64,000 nt of DNA from Datnioides undecimradiatus (GCA_008933995.1 WARS01000012.1:9659001-9723000), one strand, 5' to 3'; positions 12,736 through 26,594 are shown, numbered from the stretch's first letter. Numbers and translations: made by a program. Notes: generated by a model not told the origin, from the sequence alone.

Positions 12736-15224
12736 CTTCAGATGTATGGAAATTGATTTTTCCCAAAGGGAAGTCTCAGCCAGCCTTTCAGCTGCTTGAC
12801 CATAATGTTCCTGCAGCTAACTCTGTTCATTCATGTGTATTTGTGCCACTCTGGGGGCCCACAGCGGCAAAGTGAGTCTGGAATCTATGTAAAGTCTGCA
12901 AACACAGTCTGCAGCCGCCATCGCTTCCCTCTCCGCATCCCATGTGAAAGACTGTGGCTGTCCATGTGTGTGCTAGCTGTTCAGGCCCCGTGGGTCTCAC
13001 TGCTATAAGCAAATGAGCATCCTCAGAGGGTTGCAGGACGTCCCAAAGCACAACCTTCATGCAGTTTCTAAACAAACAGGATGTGGATGACTGTACATTT
13101 GGGTTGGTTTGCTTAAATATAGATTTTTCTCATTTTGTCTTAATATCTTCAAAGAGAGGCTGAAATTTAATGAACATCAGCGTTTCCATGGTGATGTGCA
13201 AAGGAATGAAAAAGGCCTGGTTGCCATGGGGTTTGAGGCGTATATTGAGTTAAAAGCTCCCTAAATACACTGTCAACACACTCAGCAGTCTCCCAGGACA
13301 TAACTGGGAGGATCTCACACACACACTTGCAAACACACACGCACACACAGAGACGGGCTGACTGATGGAGACAGGGAGTGAACACTTAAACACAAGGGCA
13401 CGTCAATCATCAGAAAAATCGGATGTAATTATAGATTTCCAAATTTATCAACATCTGATTTTGCTATAGTTTTACTTTTTTTGCTGTTTAAGGCTGCATG
13501 TCATGATAAAAGGCATCATGAAAGTGGCGAAGCTGCCATATAAAAGCAACATGAGGCAGCCGATAAGTCAATTTTACATTTGTTTTAATTTAGCAGAAGA
13601 CCAAAACACATCTTTTAATGCTCTTTTCACTTTTAATGCTTTTAAGGTCAATTCAACCTTTACCTGATGGCCTGACAGCAGTTTTATAATGTTAGGTCAT
13701 CCAGTATTGCTGGCAGTTGGCACTTTTCTCAGAATTTTACATTTATTTTCTGCCTCCTGCTCAGGTAGGCTGCTGGAAGTTTGCTCAAGACTTTCCCCAC
13801 TGTGGCTGCTTGAGCAAACAGCTCACAGTGACTCGCTAAAGGCCAGGTCAATTGTCCTCCCTAATCCTCTTGATTTCAGGTGACCTTTCTTGTGGGTTGC
13901 TGCAGCTGCTCGCCACTCTGGAGACACTGTGCCTGTATGCTCCACACTCACTATAACCAAAACCTGAAAAATGATAAGATTCCACAGGCAAGCTAGCAGC
14001 TCAGCCAGGCTGCACTATGGTACAGTAAGGTTATAAGCCACATGCTTACATCAGTGTGCTCGCAATGACAACACTTACATGCTTGTGGTTAGGGTCTACT
14101 ATGGTCATTAGCTGAACATCATAATCACTGCTTTGAACAAATGACATCTGAGGGTGGTGGAAGTGCAAATACCTGCAAATCTAAATCACTCAAATGTGTT
14201 TAAATCTTGACCTGATGGTGACACAAGTCAGAGAACACGTCGGTATCAGATTTCATCTGGACAGGAGTGCTGCACCCACCGACCAGTAAAGTAACTCATG
14301 AACTGGTGAAGAGAGCTGAAACAAGACAACAAGCAGCTGAATGGTTCAAAGACATACACAGGAGGGCTCTCAATCTGACGCTGGATCAGCAGCATTATCA
14401 TCCCTTCCACACCATTTGACAAATGATTATATGAAGACATTAGACACCAGTTGTGGCTGGTAAGTCGTCTCAGCAATGTCCTTACATCTACAAAATTCTG
14501 GTTTTTTAGCACCTTAAAAAACAAATCGCTTTGTAAGCGTTTACTGAGACCTCCCCTCAGCATTTCCAACAGAGATCCAGCAACCCTCAACCTGAGCAGA
14601 GGTCTAATCAGCCAGAAAAAGTCAAAACACCTGCACAGGAGAGCAGGGCCTTTAATGGAGCTTCAAGTAGCTCACAGGAAGAGATTCAGTTGAGTTTGCT
14701 TCACTGTTGTCAGCAGATAAATTGTTAGAGACAACTTCTATCCCCTCAAATTCCACTGGACTGGCCACTTCCCAAAATCCTCAATTTCAGTTCCTGCCGA
14801 TGCATTTCAAGATGTACTGTGTTGCTAATTCAAATGAGGGCCATACTGTGTTTTACCTTCAAAGTGTTGATAGACAGATGCAGAGATACTACCTAAAATA
14901 GGTAAATAGTGATTTTAACTCTTTTGAGCAGAAGGGCTTTGAATAAGAACACTTTCCAATGGGATGCATGGTGTTGGCTGCACACACAGTCTCAGCACTA
15001 TTTAACCCATGTCCAGTACAAAGGGTGATACAGATGATGTGAAAAGCTACAGAGGTAAGCTGTGACCTATATAAACTGGGGTGGAGTAATGACTCACAGG
15101 AAGCAGCTGCACAGACAGGTGACGAGGATAATCATGGTAATCACAGGAGCATGAGATTGAACAGGAGTGACCAGTGGACAAGTGACAGGATGTGAAATAA
15201 CAGGAGATGGTTACAAAATGAATA

Positions 15225-15227
<3 letters not shown>

Positions 15228-15256
<29 letters not shown>

Positions 15257-15257
15257 G
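15228..15257. repeat. (GA)n microsatellite
   Basis: About 14 uninterrupted GA units. Confidence 0.95.
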
Positions 15258-17508
15258 AATTAAAACTTAGAAAAGTGAGTCAGAGACGCACTGAGCAAGT
15301 TTTTACTCTACAAATTTATACACAAATAATATTATTCAAAAGCCAAACTTAAAAATGGGTTGAGTGTATGATTATACAATCATAATTACTGATAATTACC
15401 GTGGTTTCATAAACTACAGCCTAAATCTCCCCAGCTGGGTTTATTAGGATGCAGGTCTCTTCTTCCAGGTATATGTAGAGTAGAATTTGGACCTGCAGTG
15501 ACTTTTAATTGCAATAAGACTAATAATTTCCACATTATGTCGCTTTTATTATTCATTAAAAAAGGAAACCTATCAGCAAGAGATAAATAAGGTAGCCTCC
15601 TGTTTATATTACAAAAATGTGATATCAATCTCAGCAAAACAATACACGCACATACACACAAAGCAATCAAATTAATTTGTAATTAATAACAATGGTAGCA
15701 GAGCTGAATTAAACATGGACCACGGAAATGCTCTTAGAAAATTCATCAATTTGCAACGAGGAAACACCAGAGGCAGCATTCGAAACAGATAAAAACTCAC
15801 TAATAAGAGCAGAAGATAAAATAATGAAGTCCTACAAGAGAGGAGATGAATTGAAATGAAGGTACGATATTAAAAAGAAATCAATTCAGGCAATAACAAA
15901 ATAAAATGAAAACACAGAAAACAACAATAAATAATAAATGGATTTATCAAAATGTGAAACACACACGATTTCACAAATAAATAGACAGATGAATAAATAA
16001 AGTTGTTTTAAAGCCCAACTAAAATGGTTTGCACAGGTCTTGGGCTTGCTTTCCTAAATGTTTGTGTTGTGTTCATGTTTTTTATCTATACTTTGTGCTC
16101 TTCTTTATTTGTTAGTGTTTATTTACCTGTATCAGCTAATTCAGTGATTCCATTTGAATCTTCCATTTGAACAGATCCTGGACCATCCCTATAAAAAGAT
16201 ACGTCTGTCCCAGAAGCCCTTGCAGAGTTTTGTTGCTGTATGGCTGGATTTACGAGGATATTAGCAGTAAAGCGCATTCCTTTTTTCCAAGTGGTGTTTT
16301 CTATTAAGATAAAGGAAAATCGACTGAGCAGAGAGAAGCAGCAGCTTTTTCTATGAATCTAGTAGCCCGGCTGAAACTGCAACCGTACGTCCCCAATGAG
16401 CATCAGGAGGACGCTGCCTGACCAGTTTACTACTTTGTCCTGGCCGACCATTTGGCCCAGAGCCACATCACAACCATACATGAATACCTTTGGACCTGGT
16501 TCTTCTTTTTATCCTCTCTCTAATCCCCAGCTTCATGTTGGAGCAGAGACGTCCTGCTCCAGCTGTAGGTGGAGCCGTGGCTGTCTTCCAGATCAGACAA
16601 AGAGGAGACACCTTCTGCCCTGGGCTGCATGTCAGGACTCCCTCAACATAAAGCCCAAGTGAGCAGAGGAGAGGCGGCTGCCAGGCTCGCTGGAAAAAAA
16701 GCCAAATTCTCTCTCTCAGCCTCACTGTCTGTCCCAGGGTTTTGCCTTTTCCACATGCTGTCTCTCACTTTATCTCCCCTTTTCCCCCATATGCACATAC
16801 ATAAATAATAAACTGTAACAACAGATCCCTCAGATTCACCATGACTCAGTTGGTGCACTAGAGTCTATGCACACACAGACACAACAACAACAGCAATGTT
16901 GCCGCTGGGGGTCCCTCAGGTTTCTAGCTGTGGTTCATGGAGAGATTCTTATGTAATCTGAGATCCTGGCAGAGTCAGACGAACTGTACCAGCACCACTA
17001 CAGTAACAACTGTGCGCACTCACAGTCAGTGTTACAGCCAGAGCTACTGTGCTTTCAAAAAATATCCTAGAACGGGAGTTTAACAAGGTTGAATGTCATT
17101 ACAAATGATTCAATAATTGCATCACTGAGTACTGAGATTTCTAGCTTTTCGCTCTGTGATCTATTTTTGAAGCAGCTCCCAGTCCCCCCCAGCTTTCCAT
17201 TCACATTTTTAGCTGCTCAGCAAAGGAGGACGAGCAAGAAATGCCAGCCTGGGACTTAAAGTTTCACTCTCAGTCCAAACATTAACAGTACAGTGGCAAA
17301 AAGATGTTTGTTAGAAGCAATTAGCATAAATTAGTATTTCCTGTTATACAAAGCCTTGATTACCCATTCAGTCGTTAAAATCACTGGTTGATGCTGTTGT
17401 TCAAATGACATATAGATAGTCTAAAGGTTGCAGCTTTTTATTATTAGTATTATATAGGTCTTATTTTATAAATCGACTGCTGAGTTGCCAATTATGCTAT
17501 TTAACTTC

Positions 17509-17778
17509 TATCCATCCATTTTCTATAACCACTTCAGGGTCACAGGGATGCTGGGGCTTATCCCAGCACTCAGGGTCCACCCAGGACAGGTTGCCACACA
17601 TATGCATTCACTCTGTCAATCACTTCAGTCAATTTAGAGTTCCCAATTCATCTATCAAGCATGTTTTTGGGTGGTGGGAGGAAGATGGAGTACCTGGAGG
17701 GAACCCATGCAGACACAGAGAGAACATGCAAACTCAACACAGAAAGGATCCGGTCGGGTGTCGAACCTGGGACCTATT
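17509..17778 (+). repeat. common teleost interspersed repeat (retroelement-tail-like)
   Basis: The block starts with CTATCCATCCATTTTCTATA and continues through recognisable pieces such as CAATTTAGAGTTCCCAATT, AAGCATGTTTTTGGGTGG, GGAGGGAACCCATGCAGACA and GAGAACATGCAAACTC. I recognise this order as a very abundant fish repeat, probably the 3' end of a non-LTR retrotransposon. The family name is not certain. An ORF at 17591-17812 runs through it and is not a gene. Confidence 0.75.
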
Positions 17779-18109
17779 TAACTTGACTATCTGTTTCCCT
17801 TCTTATTATTAGTTTGGATTTAACCACAGCAGAGTTATGGGCTGTTACCTCGTTCAAAGCATGTTTCATCAGTGGCTGTGATCCATAGACCAAACAGTAG
17901 ACTTAGCACTGGAAAATCCTGCGGTGTCAAAAAGGGAAGTTGCATCAAATCAGGAGGGCATGCAGGGGTTTTTCTCAAGTATTCATAGGGTTCTGCACTG
18001 TAAATCCCACCCCACAGGGGTTAGACTGACAATGGCAATCTCTGTTGCACCGTTCACATGCCTCTGACGGAGGACATCCATCAAAAACAACTGGAAATAT
18101 GTGCAATGG

Positions 18110-18404
18110 TGCTGATTCTCCATTGTGGCACAGTGTGGATGCACATCATATTGAAAGGTTTTATGGGTTGCACCAATAGATCCCCATCTGCCCTACTCAC
18201 TGGATTTGGCTAAAGGAGCTTCTTTCTCTTCGCCAAAATGAAACTCAGACTGAAGGGTCGCTGCTTTGACACAGTAAAGGAGGTTCAGCGCACATCACAG
18301 ATGGAGCTTTACAAGGTTAATCACAGGAATTCCAGGGAACGATCTAAACGTGGCCGGAGCACTGGGAGCAATGGACTGCAGCACAAGGAGACTAACCTAA
18401 AAAA
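18110..18404 (+). pseudogene. mariner-type (DD34D) transposase remnant
   Basis: Around 18184-18260 the plus strand reads PHLPYSLDLAKGASFSSPKM, then KLRLKGRCFDTVKEVQ. This is a decayed version of the mariner transposase C-terminal signature PPYSPDLAPCDFFLFPKLK...LKGRRFD, which contains the third catalytic aspartate. Upstream (18110-18180) the DNA still resembles the preceding block with the second catalytic aspartate, but it is frameshifted. Known of the family: mariner transposases cut and paste elements at TA sites. Here the catalytic region is damaged, no terminal inverted repeats were recognised and the N-terminal DNA-binding part is absent. An ORF from 18238 to 18426 is just the tail of this remnant. 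Confidence 0.72.
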
Positions 18405-19094
18405 CAAGGCGTTGAATTTAAATTAAGGTTTCTGCTTATTACTGGAGCAGACAGAGAACCTTTGGATTGCAACTCATATGTAGAAAATGAGACCAAATTG
18501 AATTCACGGTGAGTTCTTCTTCGAACACAGACAAATTTTAAAAGGTGCCAATCTGAATCACTCACAGTGGTCCGTTCTCTCTATTCTCCCCCATTCCTCC
18601 TTGGCCTCAGTGCAACCACACTACCCGTTCTGTCTACCTTTACTCCCCCTGGATGGAGCACATGAACATCCCTAAAATAAATGAGCGCCCAGGGATACAA
18701 ATCAACACAATTTTGAGGTATTAAAGAATGCTCGATGTTCTGTCGCCTGTCCGTGTGAGAACGCCACCTGTTTTGCCAAATCAGTCACAGACATGTTAAA
18801 AATGGAGCTGAACAGCCAATTGTCAGCTGCGGTACGACTGTATTGAAATACTAAAAAAGAAACGTGTGGATAACCTGTGAAAACGAGGCAAGCAGCCCTG
18901 CCGACCTGAGATGGTGTGATGTTGCACTTCTCTGAAATAGCAGCAGTCGCCACTGTTGCTGAGAAATAAAGGTAATTAGCAAACACAATGGTATGCACAT
19001 ACATACACGCAGACACACACACCCTGTTTGTGAACATTAAAGAACAATCTATGCACACACAATTAAATTAAAAGGCGCAACATAAAAGTGTATG

Positions 19095-19120
19095 CACACA
19101 CACACACACACACACACACA
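19095..19120. repeat. (CA)n microsatellite
   Basis: About 13 CA units. Confidence 0.95.
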
Positions 19121-22100
19121 GATGCATCTTCTTCCAACAAAGCACCGACACTTGCAGCATGTGAGGGAAAGCCTTGTGTGGGCGAGGAGGGAGTCTACAG
19201 TACTAAGAGTGCGATATTTAACAGCTTCGCACGGCGTCTTTCGTCGCACTAAATCACGAGGATTCCAGCCATGACTCAGCAGTTGGGAAACTTCTGCCAT
19301 CGACGTTCTTCCCAAAGGAAAATCTGTCACTTGCATTAAAGGAGCTGTCTGGCTCCGTGTTGTTAACATACCTTTTAATAAACACACTTAGCATTCAGCG
19401 ATAGTTGATGTGATGTTAAGAAAAACAAAACAGTGTGAAACAGACGTCAGATGCTGGCTGCTTTCAAGATGGTCTCAACTTTAAATCCTTAAGTTTTCAC
19501 TTGTCAGTTATTGATGCTTTAATACACAAATTCAATTTACTGTCTCGTGGTTGTACTTAAAATCAGTGTGAACTGTGCAGTTTACATCCATGTCTGTCCA
19601 GAGTGAAAAACCTATTGTCTTCACTCACATCATCATTACAGAGGACTGATGTAGTTCGACAACACTCACCTGGAGTCCTACATCAGAAAACCCAGTGAGC
19701 TACTGCGATATAATGCTAAAAATATAGACGTAGAAAATTCTGAAACAGGGATACCTCTTCCACACTCCACATAAACATAAACACACACACTGAACCTGGC
19801 AGCACGGAAGATCTCTACAGTGAGCACAGTTTCAAGATTAGCGTTGCTGGTTCAGTATTTACCCTTCTGTTTGTTCTGATGTTGTATAATGGCCCAAAAA
19901 TAGTTTTAGCAGAACATTAGGAAGTGAATGTGAGTTAAACTTTGTCATAATTACCAAACGAATTCTTGAGTTACAGTGAACCTTGACCGCCATCCAATCA
20001 GTTCATGTTTGAGTCCAAGCAAACATTTGCTAAAATGAGAAGAAACTGCATCAGTGTGTCCTGAACGTTCACAAGAACAAGACAGATGGACAACCTGAAC
20101 ATCTTGTCTTTGGCCACAGCTGAGGTTGGGCCTGCACTCTCCATCACACCTGCCACAGGTTTATCCATTTTAGTCAAATTCAATTATTTCTGCCATTGAT
20201 TATTTCGTGAAAGACCTTTTCATCCTCCAGCGAATCCTTCGATCTGAACATCTACTTGTTTTCCACACAACCGCCAAACCTTTTAAAGACCTTTGTCACA
20301 TTAGACATTTAAGCTGTCTTCAAAGTTCATACTTGTCTTAATATACGTGTTGCAATTGATTTAAACAATACAAACCGGCAGTGGGGTGCACCAAAAAGCC
20401 ATCAATCCAACTGCAGCTTCAGATTCGAAAAGAAACGTGACGCAACGTCAACGCAAAGTGAATCTTCGGCTTTTCGGTGCTTTTTCCTCATCAGCATTCA
20501 CAGTTTGTTTGGATGCCCTGCAGCTGCGAGCAGCTCCTCCAGCTCATTTCAACAGGTGTCGTTCACAGCGGACATGTTGACTGTCACAGTAGGAGAAGCC
20601 CAGCTGTAACTAATAACATCAACAATGGCTCCGTTCTATTCAAGTGTCCTAATAAGCCAAATAGTTCCAAATCCAGTCACATTGATTTAATCTGTTTTTA
20701 ACGGATGCTGTGTGTTCAAATTGGAAAACAAACTGAACTAACAAACTGAAGCGTGGTCACACTGTCTGTCCGCCTTGGTCATTTCCCAGCTGCACTTTGA
20801 CCGTCATGCATCAGCGCATGTCATTTACAGATTGTATAAACAAACATGGATTTCTTTTATTTGACAAATGAAAATGTCTTTTGTTCTGTTTGTGGGAAAG
20901 TTTCATTCACAAAAAAAATGTCATATTATTAGTGAAAGGAAAACTTCAATCCTGCAGTTTGATGTTAGCATGCAAAATCATAACAATTATATGAGTGTCA
21001 GTCGTGGTATTAGACCTGAAATAAGAAGGAAATATTCATGCGTGTCATCAGCGCAGCATTGTACTAAGACAGAAAAAACAAGGAACAGTTTGATGTTAGA
21101 TGCTGAAAACTGCAAAGTGGTTCTAAAGGCGGTCATGTGACATAAGAACAGTGGCGGCACAACATGGCAGACGCCCAGCTCCTCGTGTGGATACAAAAAG
21201 CTCAGTGTGAGTTAAGAGAGTTATTTTCACTAGTGAAAACATCATTAAGATTATATTTCATTTCCACCAACAGATCTCCCTGAATCCTACACAGCAGCTT
21301 TGAATATTTTAGTTTTGATGATCAGTATCATATCTAAACTGCAAAGTCATTCAGCCTGTAGATTTATAATTCTTAGGCCAAAGTATCCACACACATCTCA
21401 TATGAAAAGCCTGAATTTCACTGAAGAGAAAATCTGTGAATGCCACAAATTCTCTTCAGGCACTACAGTCACTGCACGAGGCTCATTGTTTGAGTCTCAC
21501 CTTCATCCCCAACTTGTTTTGATGTTTTGCAGCTGTGAGTTCCTCTATTTCACCTTGCATTTCACTTTATTATGTTGAATGCACACCAACTTTATTGAGC
21601 ATACTAAAGAAATATACTCTATAGTCTCAAAACTGTCCAAAACCTCAAAACAAGCAGTCTTAATATGAGACCTAATCATCTCTAGGTCTTTCTCTTTGAC
21701 CCAGTGAACAAATGTGAATCGTAGGCATTCACAGTCACCAGCGTCTAGTGTGAAACCACAACATGGCTCATCTCTTTTCACTGCGAAGTGCTCACAGTTG
21801 TAATTAATGACATTAACGACGGATCTGTTCCACTCACGTGGAAGTCAGAACGCACAGGAACCTCTAACCGACACAACTGACCTGAAGGCAGCAGTCGTTT
21901 GCCATCATTAGTTACACCTGCGTTTAATAAGTGACACCGTGAGAGAGAAAAGTCCGCTGACTGTTGGTCGCAGTCGTTCAGTCACAATCACATTTCTCAT
22001 TCACTTGAACAGAATGAGGCAGACAGGCACGTGTGCCGAGTCTCAGTGCGGGGTTTTGACACCTCAGTTGATGAAATGTGATCAGGGGGAAATGAAAATA

Positions 22101-22499
22101 AAGTCTTATTATTCATTTCACACAGATTTTAAAAAGCTTTGCAAACATCTTCACCTCGCTCCCTTGTCATTTTCTAACCCTGAATACATTTCTGGCCTTG
22201 AATTATTCAGACTTCAAACATTCCCGCTGTCACTTTGGGTGCCAGACGTACAAAAGTTGTGGTTTTTCCAGCCTTGAAGAACTTTACGAGAGGACTTCGC
22301 CGGATTCCATCAAACCGTGTCATTTCGCGCTGATGAAGGCCGTCTTCGTATTCGGCGCAGGAACGTTTTACATTACACATTCATGAGAAGCACCTGTTTG
22401 ACAGTCAAATGTATTCCCTTCTGTCAGCTCTATGTGTGTGTGTCTGCCTGCGACATGAACACGCCAGATGGAATCAACCTTCATGTTTCCCATTGCTGA

Positions 22500-22960
22500 C
22501 GGTCTCATCTTTCATCCCTTTCGTGCCCCCTCCCTCCCCAATCTCTCTCTTTCGTCACATGAAGGACCCCCTCGTCCCTGCGGAGAACAAATGAGGCTGA
22601 CCTTCGTTCGACGCACGTGAGATGGATCCGCTGTGGCGCGTTCGGCAGCGGAGGCTTTGAATTCTGTCTCCTCTGTACGCTCCATTTCCGTTTCTGAAGA
22701 GGAGGAGAGGCGGGTGGCTTCTCTCTGTCCATTCTCTCCATCTTTTGTCTCAATCTCGTGATCTCAATTTCCTCCCCTTTTTTCCCTCCACCCACTCTCC
22801 TCCTCTCCGCTCATTCTTCGTCTCCTCTTTGTCTCGATCGCTACGTAATTTCCACTCCTTTTCCTCTCTTCCTCTGTTCCACATTTGTCACTTTCTCAAC
22901 CTCGGCCTCTCCGACTGTCTGTGCCCTTCCAGCCTCTCTTTGCCCTCCTTTCTGCTTTCC
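22500..22960. repeat. pyrimidine-rich (CT-rich) block
   Basis: The plus strand is dominated by TCTC, CCTC and TTCC words, interrupted by a mixed segment at about 22565-22700. Similar blocks are at 1735-1990 (pyrimidine) and 3820-4290 (purine). Confidence 0.7.
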
Positions 22961-23159
22961 GTCTGTGTGCTCGGCCAGAACAGAGGAAAGATATAGAGTC
23001 TCAGTGGTAATGACAGGGGTCGCTGTCCGGGGTCAGCCATTTCTGCCTCAGAGCTAACTACTGAAAATGTCATGCTGTAGCCAGAAAATGGATCCAGGTG
23101 AGACAAGAGAGAGGGAGACAGAGAGCAAAGGCGAGGGAGGCGCAAGAACTTAGCAGGAA

Positions 23160-23480
23160 CTTGCTTTTTTCAGGACAACACCGGCAGTATTTCAGCCAGC
23201 GCGGCCACATCAGGGTCATCAAAGGTAGTCGTCTTCTCTCCCCCTCCGCCGCTCCACCCATACCTCGCTTCTATTAAGGGTCATCACTTATGGCCGTAAA
23301 ACACCACTTCCCGTGATTAAGTGTCCAATTACAATCCCATTCTCCTCCCACGCCTCCCTCCTCTTACTCATTGCATGAAAGGGGCTTTCAAATCACGCCA
23401 TGTAGATGGGTCTCAGTCTCCGTTATTGATGGAGTCCAACGGGAGGAAAAGCCGTGTGTGATTCTTGGAAATTTCACGTC
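23160..23480. promoter_or_regulatory. candidate conserved non-coding element
   Basis: Complex sequence right after the pyrimidine-rich block, with TGATTAA (23314-23320), CAATTA (23326-23331) and GGCCGTAAAA (about 23292-23301), which resembles a posterior HOX/CDX site. Inference from motifs. Confidence 0.3.
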
Positions 23481-24130
23481 GAATTGACCAGAAGGAGCAG
23501 CGAGAGCTTCGGCGGTCTGGACTGTCACGTTACGTTAAGAAAGACTCAGGTTTGATGACTTTAGCATGGGTTTTTTTCCTGCGCGGAGCTGCATTATCAG
23601 CCACACTGAACTGCCCCAGGGCCAAACTGTTGTTGGGGAATCGGCACCACTAAAGCATATAAACTGGCATGAAAATTGCCTTGAGGCGAACTTCTGCCTA
23701 ATCTTGAGGGCCCGGCACTGTGTCGAAATCTCCTTTTAAAACCTCCATTATGTCAGTTTGGTGCTCATAAGTTACATATTTTTGTTTTCGCACAGTCTTA
23801 GAAGCTACAGCCTCCATGTGGGAACGGGAAACCCAAAAACCGTCTTTCTCTGGTTGCAAATGCAGCAAATTGCAAAAATGCTCCAACTATTTATATAAAA
23901 TCACATATTAGAGTCTTAAAAGGAAAATTTAAATATTTCAAGCAATATAATGTAATAGTTTTTCATGCACATCACAACTGTTCCTTAAGAGGCAGTTGAT
24001 ATTGATGAGTTGGGCTGTGTAGTTGGGCCATTTGTATTTAACGTATTACTACGTGAAGAGAGAAGAGAGTGTGAAGGAGAAACTGTGTTGAATGAACCAG
24101 AAATACTAAAACGTTGCCATTTCTGCAATC

Positions 24131-24191
24131 ACTGTTTGTTCTGCAGGATCAGAGCAAACAGTGTAGCAGGATTAGAACAAACAGTGTAGTT
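24131..24191. repeat. inverted plus direct repeat cluster
   Basis: ACTGTTTGTTCT (24131-24142) is the exact reverse complement of AGAACAAACAGT (24174-24185) and matches 24151-24162 at 11 of 12 bases in inverted form. The two right-hand copies lie in adjacent 23-bp direct repeats (24146-24168 and 24169-24191). Confidence 0.9.
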
Positions 24192-25465
24192 GGCAGAGGT
24201 GCATCAAGTCACCGGTCCAAGGTCCACACAGCAAACCTGGACTCAGGTAGAGTTCTAGCAAATAAAAATAAGTGCAATGCAAAGACAATGGGGTAAGAAT
24301 TGGTCAGTGTTAATCTGTCTTTGTCCCATGTTCAGGTTTCTTTTAGAACCCGGCTGGAATTCATGAAATCAATACTGATTTTAGAGGAGGAACATTGACT
24401 GTGGCCAACATGGCAGCTGATACAGGGAATATTGGAAACCTTGAGTTAAAACAGACATTTTCTAGGATTGTTCACTGATTTTGCATTGATGATTGATGAC
24501 TGATGATGGGTTAAGGCCACATTGCTACATTATTTACCCTCCCCCTTAAGTCGCATATGCATAACATGTGTTTATCTGGTATTTTGCATAATGATTTCAG
24601 CAGTGATAAGTGTGTTTTCATCATATGAAAGACAGATAAAGCACTGCCAGCCAGTGTCTAGTCTGTGTAATACAACAGCATTAAAAGTTACGGGTGTGGG
24701 TTTTGAATCTCTCACCCACATAACATAAACCACGTGTGTTTGTATGAGTGACACCACACTCTGTGTCGAGTTGCCACCGTGACCATGAGCTCTGCAACCC
24801 ACTGTACTTCTGACTCGCACTTTAACACACAAAAACAGGCTCTTTTGCCACCATTTAAGAAATCTTTCATCGCTGACCTGAGGCCAGCCACACCGCTTGA
24901 GCTTAGCCAGCTTCAGCGCAAAGGACACAGCAGCGTGTAACCTGTGCACATACACTGTAAAGAAAATGTAAGAGAGAATCAAAAGTGGCGTGAGTTGATG
25001 GTTATTGTTACTCTGTGCATACACGCTTCTGGAAACTGCTGCCAGTCTGTATCAGCAGTGAGGGTTGTGTCCTTGAACACCTTCTGGTCCAGTGGTGTGA
25101 ATGTAGCCTTGGAGGCCCACAGATATAAATGTGAGCGTGTCTGCTCGTCTGTGTACTTCTGCAGAGGAGTCGCCACCTACAGCGTGTTTCCCTGCCCTGC
25201 GCACAATGGATTTTGGGATTGTCTGCTGCCCCTGTAACCCTGGAAAGGATTAGAGGCAGGTAGAGAAAATCCTGAATGAAGATCTGACTCTTCAGGATCA
25301 TCTACATCCCTCGTGTCCAATACGTGAGTGACATTTCTGATGATGTTGCCAATAATTATGTGACTGTGGTTGTTTTCAGTGATGCTATTTACAGAAGAAA
25401 CCCAACTTTTGCATTTATGTTGCCAAGCCTGCAGACCAGTGCAAGACGTTAACTCTGACGCTGCT

Positions 25466-25482
25466 ACACACACACACACACA
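25466..25482. repeat. (CA)n microsatellite, short
   Basis: About 8 CA units. Confidence 0.85.
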
Positions 25483-26594
25483 GCATGTGCTTCTCAATGC
25501 AACGCACATGAAATGCATATATTAAACGCTAAAGTGAATTGATTGAAATTATAAGCAAAATCATTCATGTTTGTAGATCTATGGGAAGAGGATGGGTCAG
25601 AGGTAGCTGCATGGCTGGTGTGATGCAACAGAAATGGTAGAACAACAGAAGCTACAGAGTGGTCGTCTGTGAGCAGAAGGAAGTTTCATCTGGACTGACC
25701 GTGCACGCTGGTCCAACCTTTTCCCGCCGGCTTCCTGCAGACGGGGTCAGTCACAAAACGAACAAGCATCATGTTGGAATCTTTTCCTTTCTTCAGCTGC
25801 AGACAGGCGACAAAGGAAAACCCTGAATAAATGAGTGGAGCAACATAATGAATGCAGATGCTTCCACACAGGTGCACTGCAATTAAGCAATTAACATCCA
25901 ATCATGCTCTGTGGCATTGTACAAAAGTGCTGAGCGGGCGCAGCTGATTCTGCATCTAATCTGTCACCATATTCGCGACACGTGCGTGAGTGCATGCGTG
26001 GCGTCCACCAAGAGAGCAGCACAGGCCTGAATGTTTGACCCCTGCAGCGAGGGGGACGCAGTGGCTCTGTGATGATGCGGGGAGCATTTTGCTGGCACGG
26101 TTTGTGTTTGTCCCCTCAGATGGAAGGATCACAGCAAATCAATACATGGTTGCTCTGAGTAACTACCTTCATCCTGTGAGAGAGCTAATATAGATCTCAG
26201 GCTCCAGTGTCTTTTGTCACTTTTTTGTGTTTCCTCCATTAAGTATGAGCGCAGCTGGGGGTGTTAGTCATGTTAACCTGCCATGTGATGAACGCCTTTA
26301 ACATAACACAAGGTCAAGGTTTTTCCTTTGCTGAGCCTTAATTAACCTGCGTGCTGCTATGTTTTCATGTTAAAATTCAATCTCACAAACCGTGTTTTCG
26401 CCATCTTTCACATATTTTGCACGTGTTTAAAATCTTCCAATACTGCAGGTGTGGATTTGATTATGCTCCCTGGGACCGCGACATTTTGTTCAGAGTGACT
26501 GTTCGCAAAATAGTGATCACTGACGAAAACAAAATTAAGTTCACATTCAGAGTTCAAGCTCATATTCATTTTCAGTATCAGAAAATTCATCTAA

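Larger units (their letters stand above)
9986..18109. other. non-coding sequence between the LINE and mariner remnants
   Basis: No gene could be supported. It contains the longest CA microsatellite of the window (12557-12610), GA runs (12701-12735 and 15228-15257), a fish retroelement-like repeat (17509-17778) and an A-rich, low-complexity stretch around 15830-16010. A short alternating run, ATGTACATGTACATGTA, lies near 10226-10242. Open frames here are short and featureless. Confidence 0.6.

Noticed and set aside
24572..25024. Minus-strand ORF of 150 codons
   Set aside because: No domain or family resemblance; overlapping frames on both strands are also open.
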